A stretch of 64,000 bases of DNA from an uncultured Alphaproteobacteria bacterium (GTDB lineage Bacteria; Pseudomonadota; Alphaproteobacteria; Rs-D84): contig CALXWX010000005.1 in assembly GCA_944392565.1 (NCBI GenBank), forward strand, positions 1 through 64,000, written 5' to 3'. Made by a program: the position numbers and the translations under genes. Below are positions 51,476-60,052 of this stretch, piece by piece; the first letter of the stretch is position 1; each line of letters opens with the position of its first letter. The notes beneath the pieces are model-generated. The model was not told the DNA's origin and searched no databases. It saw only the letters and a program-made list of their open reading frames with translations.

Positions 51476-52237
51476 ATGCATAAATATATTGACGCCCATT
51501 GTCATTTACAGCATTCAGAAAATCCATGCGATGTCATGATTAATGCACAATCATATGGCATTGTTGGTGCAATATGCAATTCGGCAACCTCAAATGATTG
51601 GGATGATATTTTGGCATTACATAAAAAATGTAAAAATATTTATGCGTGTATCGGTGTACACCCATGGGAAATTAATAACATTAAATTTGATTGGCATTCA
51701 TCATTACATAATATATTGCAAAATAATCCAGATGTGATGATTGGTGAATGCGGGCTGGATAAAAATTATCCCGATATGCAACAACAAGAACAGTTTTTTA
51801 TCGCGCATCTGGATGCCGGGCATAAATATGGTCGCACTGTGCATATTCATTGTGTTGGTGCATGGGATCGTATAATGCATATATTAAAATCATGCGGGAA
51901 AAATTTGCCGCCGAAAATCGTTGCACATTCTTTTGCAGGACCCGCAAATATAATTGAACAGTTGGCAACAAAATATAATGCATATTTTTCATATTCGCCA
52001 ATGATTACAGATTCGCGATATCGGCGCGCAATTGATGCACTGATTAATACGCCCATGAATCGAATATTAATCGAAAGTGATTCTGATAATCCATCTGTTG
52101 TGATAGATGTTGCGAATGCGGTGGCAAAAATAAAATCAATTGCAGCAGATAAAATGTCCGATATAATCTATAATAATACAATAACGGTTTTAACAGATGG
52201 ACAGATTACACAGAACGCGATTATTACTGGGGGATAA
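51476..52237 (+). CDS. tatD: TatD-family metal-dependent hydrolase
   Basis: A 253-residue TIM-barrel hydrolase. Metal ligands are visible: D-A-H-C-H near residue 6-10, GECGLDKNY, an HIHCVGAW strand, VAHSFAG and ILIESDSDNP. TatD enzymes have 3'-5' DNase activity and are implicated in DNA repair. Its 3' end overlaps tcdA by 41 bp, so they form one operon. No Shine-Dalgarno is evident. Confidence 0.9.
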   Translation: MHKYIDAHCHLQHSENPCDVMINAQSYGIVGAICNSATSNDWDDILALHKKCKNIYACIGVHPWEINNIKFDWHSSLHNILQNNPDVMIGECGLDKNYPDMQQQEQFFIAHLDAGHKYGRTVHIHCVGAWDRIMHILKSCGKNLPPKIVAHSFAGPANIIEQLATKYNAYFSYSPMITDSRYRRAIDALINTPMNRILIESDSDNPSVVIDVANAVAKIKSIAADKMSDIIYNNTITVLTDGQITQNAIITGG

Positions 52238-52874
52238 TGCAATTGAAAAATTACAGGGTTCAGCCGTAATGATTGTTGGATGCGGGGCGGTCGGATCATT
52301 CGCAGTCGAAGCATTGGCGCGCATCGGCATTGGACATTTGATATTAATTGATTTTGACACGGTCGAAGAATCAAATATTAATCGGCAATTATTTGCATTA
52401 GATTCAACAATTGGTATGCCAAAGGTTGATGTTGCCGCTATGCGAATTCATGATATAAATCCAAACATTCGTGTTGATGCATTGAATTTATTTTTTGATG
52501 CAAACACACAACTGGCATATAAGCCAGATTTTGTAATTGACGCAATTGATTCTGTACAATCTAAAATTGCATTGTATTTGTGGTGCAATACGCATAATGT
52601 GCCGTTTATATCCAGCATGGGTGCCGCGCGTAAAACCGACATCCATGCGATAAAAGTTGCCCCGATTTCTAAAACCAGTGTATGTCCATTGGCGGCAAAA
52701 ATACGCCGCATTGTTCGTGAACAACACATCCCTGAATTTGATGTTGTATATTCAAATGAATTGCCAGATAAAAATGTTGCGGCGGGTCGCGTGTTTGGTT
52801 CAATCATAACAATAACCGGTACATTTGGATTAATAATGGCAGATTATTGTATAAAACATATCATAAAATCATAA
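52197..52874 (+). CDS. tcdA: tRNA threonylcarbamoyladenosine dehydratase
   Basis: A 225-residue ThiF/E1-like enzyme that cyclises t6A37 in tRNA to ct6A. Motifs: RTRLLLGDNAIEKLQ, VMIVGCGAVGSFAVEAL (Rossmann Gly loop), LIDFDTVEESNINRQLFA, MPKVDVAA and DFVIDAIDSVQSKIAL. The C-terminal part is a little shorter than in E. coli TcdA (268 residues). Confidence 0.9.
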   Translation: MDRLHRTRLLLGDNAIEKLQGSAVMIVGCGAVGSFAVEALARIGIGHLILIDFDTVEESNINRQLFALDSTIGMPKVDVAAMRIHDINPNIRVDALNLFFDANTQLAYKPDFVIDAIDSVQSKIALYLWCNTHNVPFISSMGAARKTDIHAIKVAPISKTSVCPLAAKIRRIVREQHIPEFDVVYSNELPDKNVAAGRVFGSIITITGTFGLIMADYCIKHIIKS

Positions 52875-52963
52875 TTGCATATGCGGCAATATAAACCGGT
52901 TTTTCTATAAAAACATGTTGGTTTTCGCGGCTCAGGAACCTTTTCCCAAATGCAGTATTGCAA

Positions 52964-53016
52964 TTGCATGCGTGCCTGAAAATGTATATAATTATTTTGT
53001 CTTAATTACAAGACAA
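52964..53016 (+). promoter_or_regulatory. Promoter and inverted repeat ahead of the DUF378 gene
   Basis: TTGCAT and TATAAT are spaced by 17 bp (52964-52992). Right behind, TTGTCTT/AAGACAA forms an inverted repeat (52997-53016) over the predicted transcription start, a possible operator. The stretch 52880-52920 upstream also folds (AAACC...GGTTT) and may end tcdA. Confidence 0.65.
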
Positions 53017-53043
53017 CATAAACCTTGAAAAGGAGAAAAAGAG

Positions 53044-53256
53044 ATGAGAGGACTGACAACATATGTGTTAATGCCATTAACAATAATCGGTGCCTTGAAT
53101 TGGGGACTGATTGGAATATTTGGCTTTGACTTGGTTGCGTTTATATTCGGACCGGCGACCATTGCCAGCAGTATCGTATACAGCATAATCGGTATTGCAG
53201 CATTGGTGTGGGTAATCTGGATGTTTATCGATCGCCCAGTACGCAACGAACGTTAA
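53044..53256 (+). CDS. DUF378 family small membrane protein
   Basis: A 70-residue protein with two membrane helices and the DUF378 signature: LMPLTIIGALNWGLIGIFGF and DLVAFIFGP, then SIIGIAALVWV. A good AAAAGGAG site precedes it, and it has its own promoter, an inverted repeat and a terminator (53281-53302), so it is monocistronic and probably regulated. Members are widespread; role unknown. Confidence 0.88.
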   Translation: MRGLTTYVLMPLTIIGALNWGLIGIFGFDLVAFIFGPATIASSIVYSIIGIAALVWVIWMFIDRPVRNER

Positions 53257-53280
53257 TATCACAATAAATTTCATGTCATC

Positions 53281-53303
53281 CGCCCCATCCAGGGGCGTTT
53301 TTT
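53281..53303 (+). terminator. Intrinsic terminator
   Basis: CGCCCC/GGGGCG hairpin with T6 after the DUF378 gene. Confidence 0.85.
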
Positions 53304-53359
53304 GTGCCAGGAATTTAAACATGTTGTGCATAGCGTCATATTTGTGATACTGTACCTAT

Positions 53360-53455
53360 TGCGGAAAGAGCAGGAGAGAGAATCATCACCCATATGGTGA
53401 AATCCCCAGGCACGAAAACACTTTCCGCACATTATAAATGTTTTTATGCCTGGGG
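53360..53455 (+). ncRNA. Pseudoknotted structured RNA candidate
   Basis: A hairpin CCCCAGGCA/TGCCTGGGG (53404-53412 with 53447-53455) extended by AAAACA/TGTTTT carries an 18-nt loop whose CTTTCCGCA (53421-53429) is perfectly complementary to TGCGGAAAG at 53360-53368. That makes a 9-bp pseudoknot with no mismatch. A small CACC/GGTG hairpin and the sequence AGGAGAGAGAAT lie between. A plausible promoter (TTGTGC-18-TACTGT) is at 53324-53353. A 35-codon reading frame starts at ATG 53393 but has no well-placed ribosome-binding site. Confidence 0.55.
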
Positions 53456-53521
53456 TATATTGCATGATTGTCACCAAAAATTACCCAATAACAAAAATTG
53501 ACAGTTTTGGCAAAGCGCGAC

Positions 53522-53563
53522 TTGACACGGTGTCAGATTGTGTGATATTCTGACATCGTGTCA
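53522..53563 (+). promoter_or_regulatory. Promoter with paired TetR-type operators
   Basis: TTGACA (53522-53527) and TATTCT (53546-53551), 18-bp spacing. Two near-identical palindromes, TGACACGGTGTCA (53523-53535) and TGACATCGTGTCA (53551-53563), cover the -35 and the transcription start. Their spacing is 28 bp centre to centre. Ideal for repression by the TetR protein encoded just downstream. Confidence 0.8.
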
Positions 53564-53585
53564 GGATGTGGAAAGGGGGCAAACC

Positions 53586-54221
53586 ATGACGAACGCCAGT
53601 CACAGTGACAAACGCAAATCCGAAATTGTACGCGCATGTCGCGAACTGTACCAAACGATGGCATTTAAAGACATTACAATCAAGGAAATCAGCGCGTATA
53701 CCAGTTTTTCCAGACCGTCTATTTATAATTATTTCGCAACCAAAGAAAGCATCTTTCTGGAAATTTTCAGGCAAGAATACGCCCGTTGGTGCGATGATAT
53801 GGATGCCATAATAACAAAATACAAGAAACTGAATGTAAAAAGTTTTGCGGACAAACTGGCACAGACATTGGAAAGACGACCCGTGTTATTAAAATTGCTG
53901 TCTATGAATCTGTATGATTTAGAAGAAAATTGTTCGTTGACCGATTTAACGATATTTAAACAAGAATACCGGCGCGCTTTGGATACCGTGGAACATTTGT
54001 TGGTGGTATATTTTCCGCAGATGGGCCGGTCGGACAGAAACAAGTTTATCTATATATTCTTTCCATTTATGTTCGGGCTGTATCCATACGCGAATGTCAC
54101 GCAAAAACAAAAAGATGCGATGATTGCGGCGGGGATAAAATTCCCGACCAAACGGGTTTATGATTTTGCATACCAAACAATATTTTTACTGTTAAATAAC
54201 CAGGGGGAAAAACATGAATAG
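53586..54221 (+). CDS. TetR family transcriptional regulator
   Basis: A 211-residue regulator from ATG 53586 behind GGAAAGGGGGC. The HTH is typical (KRKSEIVRACRELYQTMAFK, DITIKEISAYTSFSRPSIYN, YFATKESIF), followed by an all-helical ligand domain that is C-terminally of the TetR_C type (YIFFPFMFGLYPYANVTQ). It precedes a flavodoxin gene by an 8-bp overlap and is probably autorepressing via the palindromes at 53523-53563. Confidence 0.88.
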   Translation: MTNASHSDKRKSEIVRACRELYQTMAFKDITIKEISAYTSFSRPSIYNYFATKESIFLEIFRQEYARWCDDMDAIITKYKKLNVKSFADKLAQTLERRPVLLKLLSMNLYDLEENCSLTDLTIFKQEYRRALDTVEHLLVVYFPQMGRSDRNKFIYIFFPFMFGLYPYANVTQKQKDAMIAAGIKFPTKRVYDFAYQTIFLLLNNQGEKHE

Positions 54222-54705
54222 TATTTTGTCTTCTGTTCTGATTGCGTATTTTTCTGCAACGGGTACAACGGCAAATGTTGCGCAAAAACTGGCATCGGCA
54301 TTGGACGCGCCCATTTATGAAATCCGGCCCGCCCAACCATACACAGATGCAGATTTAAATTGGCACGATGAATCCAGTCGTTCATCTTTGGAAATGGATG
54401 GAAAAATTCCATATCCTGAATTGGCGGATTTGAATGCGCCGGTCACAGATTACGATACGATATTTTTAGGCTTTCCGATATGGTGGGGGACATCGCCCAA
54501 AATTGTAAACCAGTTTGTAAAAAGTTATGACCTGACGGGCAAAAAAATCATTTTATTTGCAACATCTGGTTCCAGTGGTCTGGGCGATACCGCGTCTGAT
54601 TTAGCCCAAGACGCCACCGGCACCCCCGAAATCATAAACGGACGGCGTTTTTCCGCCAGTGTCAGCACGGATGAACTGAAAACCTGGGCGGAAAGCATAA
54701 AATAA
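54214..54705 (+). CDS. Flavodoxin-like protein
   Basis: A 163-residue FMN-binding protein. The phosphate loop YFSATGTTANVA is typical, followed by PIWWGTSPKIVNQFV and ILFATSGSSGLGDT (isoalloxazine-loop regions). Such flavodoxin_4-type proteins transfer electrons or act as quinone/NAD(P)H-linked reductases. Second gene of a TetR-led operon. Confidence 0.87.
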   Translation: MNSILSSVLIAYFSATGTTANVAQKLASALDAPIYEIRPAQPYTDADLNWHDESSRSSLEMDGKIPYPELADLNAPVTDYDTIFLGFPIWWGTSPKIVNQFVKSYDLTGKKIILFATSGSSGLGDTASDLAQDATGTPEIINGRRFSASVSTDELKTWAESIK

Positions 54706-54719
54706 TAAAAGGGGAAAAT

Positions 54720-55757
54720 ATGAAACCAGCAATAACAATCGCGTTAACTTTAATTGGAATCACTGCAATCGCAATAGGGGTAAACAGCATGACAAAACAA
54801 ACATGGGATAAAACATTCCCACAAAATGAAAATGTGACAGTCGAAAAAGTAAAATTCAAAAACCGCTTTGGTATCGAACTGGTTGGTGATTTATATATGC
54901 CAAAGGATAAACCCGCGGGCGCGTCCGCCGCAATTGCAATATCGGGGCCATTTGGCGCAGATAAAGAGCAGGCGTCCGGACTGTATGCCCAGGAATTAGC
55001 CAGTCGCGGTTTTGTGACACTGGCATTTGATCCGTCTTTCACGGGGGAAAGTGGTGGCACCGTGCGCAATATTGCATCCCCTGAAATCAGTGTCGAAGAT
55101 ATGTCTGCGGCGGTGGATTTTTTATCAAACAATAAAAATGTAGATGCAAATAAAATCGGTGTGCTGGGGATTTGTGGTTTTGGCGGATTCGCATTAAGTG
55201 CCGCGGCAATAGATACGCGTATCAAGGCAACGGTTACATCAACTATGTATGATATGAGTCGTGTAAACGCAAACGGCTATTTTGATTCAATGACTGCCGC
55301 AGACAGACAGGCGTTAAAAGAAAAATTGAACGCCCAGCGTACGGCAGACTTTGCGTCTGGCACCTATGCTGTTGGCGATGGGTTGCCACAAACAATAACT
55401 GGGAACGAACCGCAATATGTCCAAGATTATTATGATTATTACAAAACGCCACGTGGCTATCATGCACGGTCCAAAAATTCCAACACAGATTGGACATTAA
55501 CAACCGCGCTGCCATTTATGAATATGCCAATTTTGTCATACATACATGAAATTCGTACGCCAGTCTTGATGATTCATGGTGAAAATGCGCACAGTCGCTA
55601 TTTCAGTGAAGATGCGTTCCAGCAATTGACCGGCGATAACAAAGAATTAATGATTATTCCGGACGCTGTCCATGTCGATTTATATGACGGGGGCAAAAAT
55701 CATGACAAGATTCCATTTGATAAAATTGAAACATTCTTTAAGACAAATCTGGAATAA
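54720..55757 (+). CDS. Membrane-anchored alpha/beta hydrolase
   Basis: A 345-residue protein with an N-terminal hydrophobic anchor (TIALTLIGITAIAIGV), then an alpha/beta hydrolase like YcjY/dienelactone hydrolases: IAISGPFGADKEQASGLYAQ, FDPSFTGESGG, DFLSNNKNVDANKIGVLGIC and GFGGFA as nucleophile elbow, in which Cys replaces the usual Ser (GICGFGG). The Asp and His follow in late positions (IPDAVHVDLYD). So a Cys-His-Asp triad, as in dienelactone hydrolase, is likely. Confidence 0.83.
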   Translation: MKPAITIALTLIGITAIAIGVNSMTKQTWDKTFPQNENVTVEKVKFKNRFGIELVGDLYMPKDKPAGASAAIAISGPFGADKEQASGLYAQELASRGFVTLAFDPSFTGESGGTVRNIASPEISVEDMSAAVDFLSNNKNVDANKIGVLGICGFGGFALSAAAIDTRIKATVTSTMYDMSRVNANGYFDSMTAADRQALKEKLNAQRTADFASGTYAVGDGLPQTITGNEPQYVQDYYDYYKTPRGYHARSKNSNTDWTLTTALPFMNMPILSYIHEIRTPVLMIHGENAHSRYFSEDAFQQLTGDNKELMIIPDAVHVDLYDGGKNHDKIPFDKIETFFKTNLE

Positions 55758-55771
55758 AAACGGGGATGCCA

Positions 55772-56758
55772 ATGAATTATAAAAAACTTTGGATAATCCT
55801 GGGGTGCGCGGCATTTGTCGCGATTTGTGCCGGGATTGTTGCAACAAAAATAATTAAATCGGAGGATAAAATGGAAAACACACCGTCTAAGGTATATTAT
55901 GTCAGAGAAATCACACCAGAAAATCTGATAAAAATATATGACGCGCTGGGGGTTGAATTACGGGGTAATGTCGGTATCAAAGTATCCACTGGCGAGGCCG
56001 GATCCCGCGGTTATTTAAAGCCTGAATTAATCGGTCCATTGGTGCAAAAATTAAATGGCACGATTATAGAGTGCAATACCGCATACGCTGGACAACGCAA
56101 CACTGCGGCCGATCACTTGCGGGTTGCCGCGGAACACGGTTTCACCAAAATCGCAAACGTCGATATTATGGACGCAGACGGTGAAATGAAAATTCCCGTT
56201 AATAATGGAAAGCACTTGAAATACAACCTGGTTGGAACGCATTTGGATAACTATGATTCCATATTGAACCTGGCGCATGGCAAAGGTCACGCGATGGGCG
56301 GATTTGGCGCGAATTTGAAAAATCAATCTATTGGCATCGCGTCCAGAAATGGCAAAGCGTACATCCATTCCGCCGGATTTACGGCGGACCCAGATATGGC
56401 GTGGTCTAACCTGCCACAGCAACAGGCGTTTATAGAATCTATGGCCGAGGCCGCCAAATCGGTCAGCGATTATTTCGCATCCCAAAACAAGCAGATAGTG
56501 TATATAACTGTGATGAACTTTTTGTCTGTGGATTGCGACGCACATCAAACGGATCCTGTTATGGCAGATTTGGGTATTGTTGCATCCACTGATCCGGTCG
56601 CAAATGACCAGGCGTTCGTGGATATGATATACGCATCCACTGACCCAGGTGCAAAAAAATTACAGGAACGCATCGACCGCCAAATGGGACGGCATATATT
56701 ACCATATGCGGAATCAATTGGATTGGGGACAACCAAATACGAACTGATAGAGTTATGA
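55772..56758 (+). CDS. DUF362 domain protein
   Basis: A 328-residue protein with an N-terminal membrane helix, starting MNYKKLWIILGCAAFVAICA. DUF362 features: VGIKVSTGEAGSRGYLKPEL, ECNTAYAGQRNTAADHLRVA, AHGKGHAMGGFGANLKNQSI and GIASTDPVANDQAFVD-like IVASTDPVANDQAFVDMIY. No 2[4Fe-4S] motif with eight Cys is seen here, unlike many DUF362 members. Last gene of the TetR operon; redox or metal role guessed. A terminator follows. Confidence 0.83.
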   Translation: MNYKKLWIILGCAAFVAICAGIVATKIIKSEDKMENTPSKVYYVREITPENLIKIYDALGVELRGNVGIKVSTGEAGSRGYLKPELIGPLVQKLNGTIIECNTAYAGQRNTAADHLRVAAEHGFTKIANVDIMDADGEMKIPVNNGKHLKYNLVGTHLDNYDSILNLAHGKGHAMGGFGANLKNQSIGIASRNGKAYIHSAGFTADPDMAWSNLPQQQAFIESMAEAAKSVSDYFASQNKQIVYITVMNFLSVDCDAHQTDPVMADLGIVASTDPVANDQAFVDMIYASTDPGAKKLQERIDRQMGRHILPYAESIGLGTTKYELIEL

Positions 56759-56762
56759 AACA

Positions 56763-56786
56763 AAACCGCCGTAACGGCGGTTTTAT
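56763..56786 (+). terminator. Intrinsic terminator
   Basis: AACCGCC/GGCGGTT hairpin with T4, 6 bp after the DUF362 gene. Confidence 0.82.
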
Positions 56787-56963
56787 AACTTACGATTGAA
56801 TGTTTATAATAAATCAACCTGTGGCGGAATACTTTGTTTGAATTTTTTAATGCGTAAATATTTTTATTTTGACAGCAGATGTCGGTTAAATTCAATCTTG
56901 GATTGAATTTATATAATTGTTCTATTTTATGTGCTGACTTATGTATTCCAAATATTTTTGTTT

Positions 56964-57007
56964 GGGCAACTGGACTCGAACCAGTGACATACGGATTAAC
57001 AGTCCGT
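56964..57007 (-). pseudogene. tRNA-Asn (GTT) 3' fragment, attachment site
   Basis: On the minus strand the anticodon arm (ACGGA CTGTTAA TCCGT) and the T-arm (ACTGGTTCGAGTCCAGT) of tRNA-Asn are intact but the D-arm and 5' acceptor are missing; the sequence switches to unrelated AT-rich DNA at 57008. The right-hand neighbour is an integrase, so this is the displaced tRNA end at one side of an integrated element. The intact gene would lie beyond the right edge of the window. Confidence 0.8.
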
Positions 57008-57101
57008 TTTTATTAAGATTGATAGAAATTGATAAAGTTTAATTTTCCTTGATTTTCTGCGGGTTATAGGCTATGTTAAACTTGGTGACAATTAATGAAA
57101 A

Positions 57102-57144
57102 TTGGTAGCAAAAAACGCCGTTGGTAGCAAATAGGTAGCAAAAA
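57102..57144. repeat. Triple GGTAGCAAA repeat (integrase arm-type sites)
   Basis: TTGGTAGCAAAAAA, TTGGTAGCAAATA and AGGTAGCAAAAAG at 57102, 57121 and 57132. Such short direct repeats next to an attachment site are typical binding sites of tyrosine integrase N-terminal domains. The rest of 56787-57167 shows only AT-rich DNA and the att region. Confidence 0.6.
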
Positions 57145-57167
57145 GTTAAAGAAGAGGTCAGTTTTTT

Positions 57168-57767
57168 ATGAATAAGAAAGATAAAATAGATGATATGTTT
57201 TTAGTTGATAATGGTACAGGCTTTTATATATGTAGGGGGTGGGTTATACTTGAAAAATTGATTCTTTTGGCGCTGGATGTATCTGTACTGGTGGGGCTCT
57301 TTTTAGGGTTTGATGAGCTAGGACGCTGTCTCGCAGAGAAAAATTTTATTTTGGAAGGGGTTTTTAATTCAGATATATTATATTCGGTGTTCTTACTGCC
57401 CATGTTATATACTCTGAAAGAGAGCGGGAGCGATTTATTTTCGTCGGCGTTTGTGAAGGCACAAAAAACAGACGACGTAATAACTGTAAAGACGGGCTGG
57501 CTAAACAAACACTATGATAAGCTTTTTATGAAAGATGTTAATAACGCCGAAGTTTATAAGTCTTTTGGAGGTAGTGTTTTTGGGTACTATACGCTTGTTT
57601 TGTATGCTTTGGGAGGAAGTGTCTCTATACCATATATAAAAGAAAATGAGCATAATACAATTTTAATAAAAAATATCATGTCAAAAATTAAAGAAAATCA
57701 GGCAGTTAACCGATTGCCTAACACAAAGTGTTCAGAAGATAAAAATGTAATAAATAATGCAGACTAA
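57168..57767 (+). CDS. Hypothetical membrane protein of the integrative element
   Basis: A 199-residue protein with two N-terminal hydrophobic segments (LILLALDVSVLVGLFLGF; ILYSVFLLPMLYTL), then a cytoplasmic domain with VITVKTGWLNKHYDKLFMKD, resembling PH-like domains of small bacterial membrane proteins (DUF-type). It overlaps the integrase by 11 bp. No family recognised. Confidence 0.55.
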   Translation: MNKKDKIDDMFLVDNGTGFYICRGWVILEKLILLALDVSVLVGLFLGFDELGRCLAEKNFILEGVFNSDILYSVFLLPMLYTLKESGSDLFSSAFVKAQKTDDVITVKTGWLNKHYDKLFMKDVNNAEVYKSFGGSVFGYYTLVLYALGGSVSIPYIKENEHNTILIKNIMSKIKENQAVNRLPNTKCSEDKNVINNAD

Positions 57768-58944
57768 CCGCTTTAATTTTACTGAAAAAGCGTTGGCGGT
57801 CTTGCCTGTGCCAACCGATAAGAAACCTGTTACATATTATGATGACGGGCAGGCGGGGCTTTGTGTTATTGTGACCTATGGTGGCGCCAAAACTTACTAT
57901 GCCTATATGAAGTTCCAAGGTACGCCAAAACGTATAAAAATCGGCAGGGTGGGTGTTACGAAGCTGGTAGAAGCGCGTGTAAAGACTCGCGAATTAAAAG
58001 CGACAGCGGACAAGGGTGTTGACCCATCCGAAGAACGTCGTGACGCCATGAAAGACATTACTTTAAAGCGGTTTTTCTATGAGGTGTACTTCCCGCAATA
58101 TTCACAGGTATATAAGCGACCTAAGTCACAGGTTAAAGACGAGTCTATGTTCCACAATTATCTGGCGCCTTTGCATAATCGCAAAATGATAAGCATAACT
58201 CGCAAGGACCTGGAACAACTTCACGAAAGCATAAGAAAGCAAGTCAGTTTATATACTGCCAATCGTTCTTTGGGACTGGTAAAGCACATGTATAACAAGG
58301 CGTTTGATTGGGGCTATCCTAAACGCTATGAAAATCCAGCGCAGGGCATAAAGATGTTCAAAGAACAGTCTCGTGACAGGTTTTTGCAACCGGATGAATT
58401 GAAACGGTTTTGGACAGCGCTGGAAGAGGAGCCTAACGAGCAATTCAAGAATTATATACTTTTGTCTTTATTCATAGGTCAAAGGCGTCAGAATATGTTG
58501 TCTATGCGCTGGTCTAACGTTGATTTGAAGTTAGGCTTTGTATTATTCCCAGATTCAAAGAATGGCGAGCCACAACGCATACCTTTAATAGAGCAGGCAC
58601 AAGCAATATTAAGTGATATGCGGCAATACGCAACTGATGACTGGGTGTTTTCAAGCCGTGCTGGCAGTAAAAGTGGTCACGTAGAAGATTTTCATAGGCC
58701 ATGGTATGCACTTTTAAAACGGGCAGGTATAGAAAATTTCCGAATACATGACTTGCGCAGAACGTTCGGCAGTTATCAGGCGATAACAGGTTCAAGTTTA
58801 CAAATAATAGGCAAGGCGCTTGGTGACAAGTCTCAAAGTGCGACATTGGTATATAGTCGCCTTACTGTAGACCCAGTCAGAGAATCTATCCAGCGTGCCG
58901 CCGATAAAATGTTGGAATTTGTGGATTCAGATATAAGGGGATAA
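57757..58944 (+). CDS. Tyrosine integrase (P4-like)
   Basis: A 395-residue recombinase with the DUF4102-like N-terminal arm-binding domain (QAGLCVIVTYGGAKTYYAYM, RIKIGRVGVTKLVEARVK), a SAM-like core-binding domain and the catalytic domain: first Arg in FIGQRRQNMLSMRW, HDLRRTFGSYQ (H-x-x-R) and the nucleophile in LVYSRLTVDPV. It should excise and insert this element at tRNA-Asn. Intact and near the left att. Confidence 0.93.
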   Translation: MQTNRFNFTEKALAVLPVPTDKKPVTYYDDGQAGLCVIVTYGGAKTYYAYMKFQGTPKRIKIGRVGVTKLVEARVKTRELKATADKGVDPSEERRDAMKDITLKRFFYEVYFPQYSQVYKRPKSQVKDESMFHNYLAPLHNRKMISITRKDLEQLHESIRKQVSLYTANRSLGLVKHMYNKAFDWGYPKRYENPAQGIKMFKEQSRDRFLQPDELKRFWTALEEEPNEQFKNYILLSLFIGQRRQNMLSMRWSNVDLKLGFVLFPDSKNGEPQRIPLIEQAQAILSDMRQYATDDWVFSSRAGSKSGHVEDFHRPWYALLKRAGIENFRIHDLRRTFGSYQAITGSSLQIIGKALGDKSQSATLVYSRLTVDPVRESIQRAADKMLEFVDSDIRG

Positions 58945-58946
58945 TA

Positions 58947-59936
58947 ATGATAAGTGTTGACTCTTTTTTTGACAAAGAAAAGGAATGTGTGTTCAAGGAT
59001 GAAACGTACTCTGTGCGTAATAATGGTGCGGTAATGCGGCATGCACGCCCCAACAAGATAAAACGCAAACTGGATGAAGTTTGGACCTTTGGAACCAAAA
59101 ATGAAACAAATGGATATATGTATATCAATTCTGTACGTGTTCATCAGATTGTTGCAGAGGCCTTTCTTGAACCAAAGCCATCGCCCACGCATGTCATAGA
59201 CCACAAGGACACAAATAAGTGTAATAATCGGCCAGACAACTTGCGCTGGGCAACTAGACTGGAAAACGCACTGAACAATCCAATAACCAGAAAGCGTATA
59301 ATATTATGTTGTGGCAGTATTGAAAATTTTCTGGCAAATCCGTCTTTGCTACGAACCAGCAGTGTTGGACAAATGTTTGACTGGATGCGTACAGTTTCGC
59401 CAGATGAAGCAAAAATCAGTAAAGAAAAATTAGAACGTTGGGCCAAAGAAGATTCTGTGCCGACAGGCAACGGTAAATTGGGGCCTTGGGTATACAAAGA
59501 CGACAAAAGCAGCGGCATGAATCAGGATATTGAATATGACGACATGACACAATCATTAACAAAAAACGTATTGCAGATTAATTGGCGAACACCGACACAG
59601 TTTCCACAGTGTCCGTCTGAACCGGGTGAAAATCCACTGCAGAAATACCTAGACAAACTGAAAGCAGATGCGATATTTTCAGAAAATAGATACGGGGCAT
59701 CAAGAGTGTTAATGGCAGATTTTAACACAAGTAATAATGCCGTATTCGTTGCCACATATTCGGAAGATGCGGTAAAAAGATATGCGCTGGCAAAGATTGA
59801 ATATGACCAAAGTGCGGGGATTTATTATCATGAAAACTGTGGCTCTTTTTTTGAAGAGGACAGTGTAAGAAAATATTTTACAGTAGAGCGTGGTTATGAA
59901 TGGACAGGTGGTGATGTGTTCGATGATTTTTGCTAA
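58947..59936 (+). CDS. HNH endonuclease-like protein
   Basis: A 329-residue protein starting 2 bp after the integrase stop with GGGGATAATA upstream. Residues 40-110 are a homing-type HNH module: NGYMYINSVRVHQIVAEAFL then HVIDHKDTNKCNNRPDNLRW and ATRLENALN (the H-x6-N-N-x-x-x-N-L pattern of HNH_3). The C-terminal 200 residues are unrecognised. It may nick DNA during transfer or protect the element; it is tightly coupled to integrase. Confidence 0.78.
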   Translation: MISVDSFFDKEKECVFKDETYSVRNNGAVMRHARPNKIKRKLDEVWTFGTKNETNGYMYINSVRVHQIVAEAFLEPKPSPTHVIDHKDTNKCNNRPDNLRWATRLENALNNPITRKRIILCCGSIENFLANPSLLRTSSVGQMFDWMRTVSPDEAKISKEKLERWAKEDSVPTGNGKLGPWVYKDDKSSGMNQDIEYDDMTQSLTKNVLQINWRTPTQFPQCPSEPGENPLQKYLDKLKADAIFSENRYGASRVLMADFNTSNNAVFVATYSEDAVKRYALAKIEYDQSAGIYYHENCGSFFEEDSVRKYFTVERGYEWTGGDVFDDFC

Positions 59937-59959
59937 ACATGGCTACATTTTCGATAATC

Positions 59960-60034
59960 TAAAGCGCCACTTTAAATCCGCCGAAAAATATTTGACATTG
60001 GGTCTGACTTTTGATATTCTAAAGTATAACTTTA
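59960..60034 (+). promoter_or_regulatory. Promoter with two palindromic operators
   Basis: TTGACA (59992-59997) and TATTCT (60015-60020), 17-bp spacing. Two related sites exactly 60 bp apart flank it: TAAAGCGCCACTTTA (59960-59974) and TAAAGTATAACTTTA (60020-60034), each followed by AATCCGCCG. The second overlaps the transcription start. Looping repression is possible; the regulator is unknown. Confidence 0.7.
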
Positions 60035-60052
60035 AATCCGCCGGAGGATGCT

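Noticed and set aside
53538..53585. Upstream TTG start for the TetR gene
   Set aside because: It would place translation inside the promoter and operators; the ATG at 53586 has GGAAAGGGGGC upstream and matches family length.
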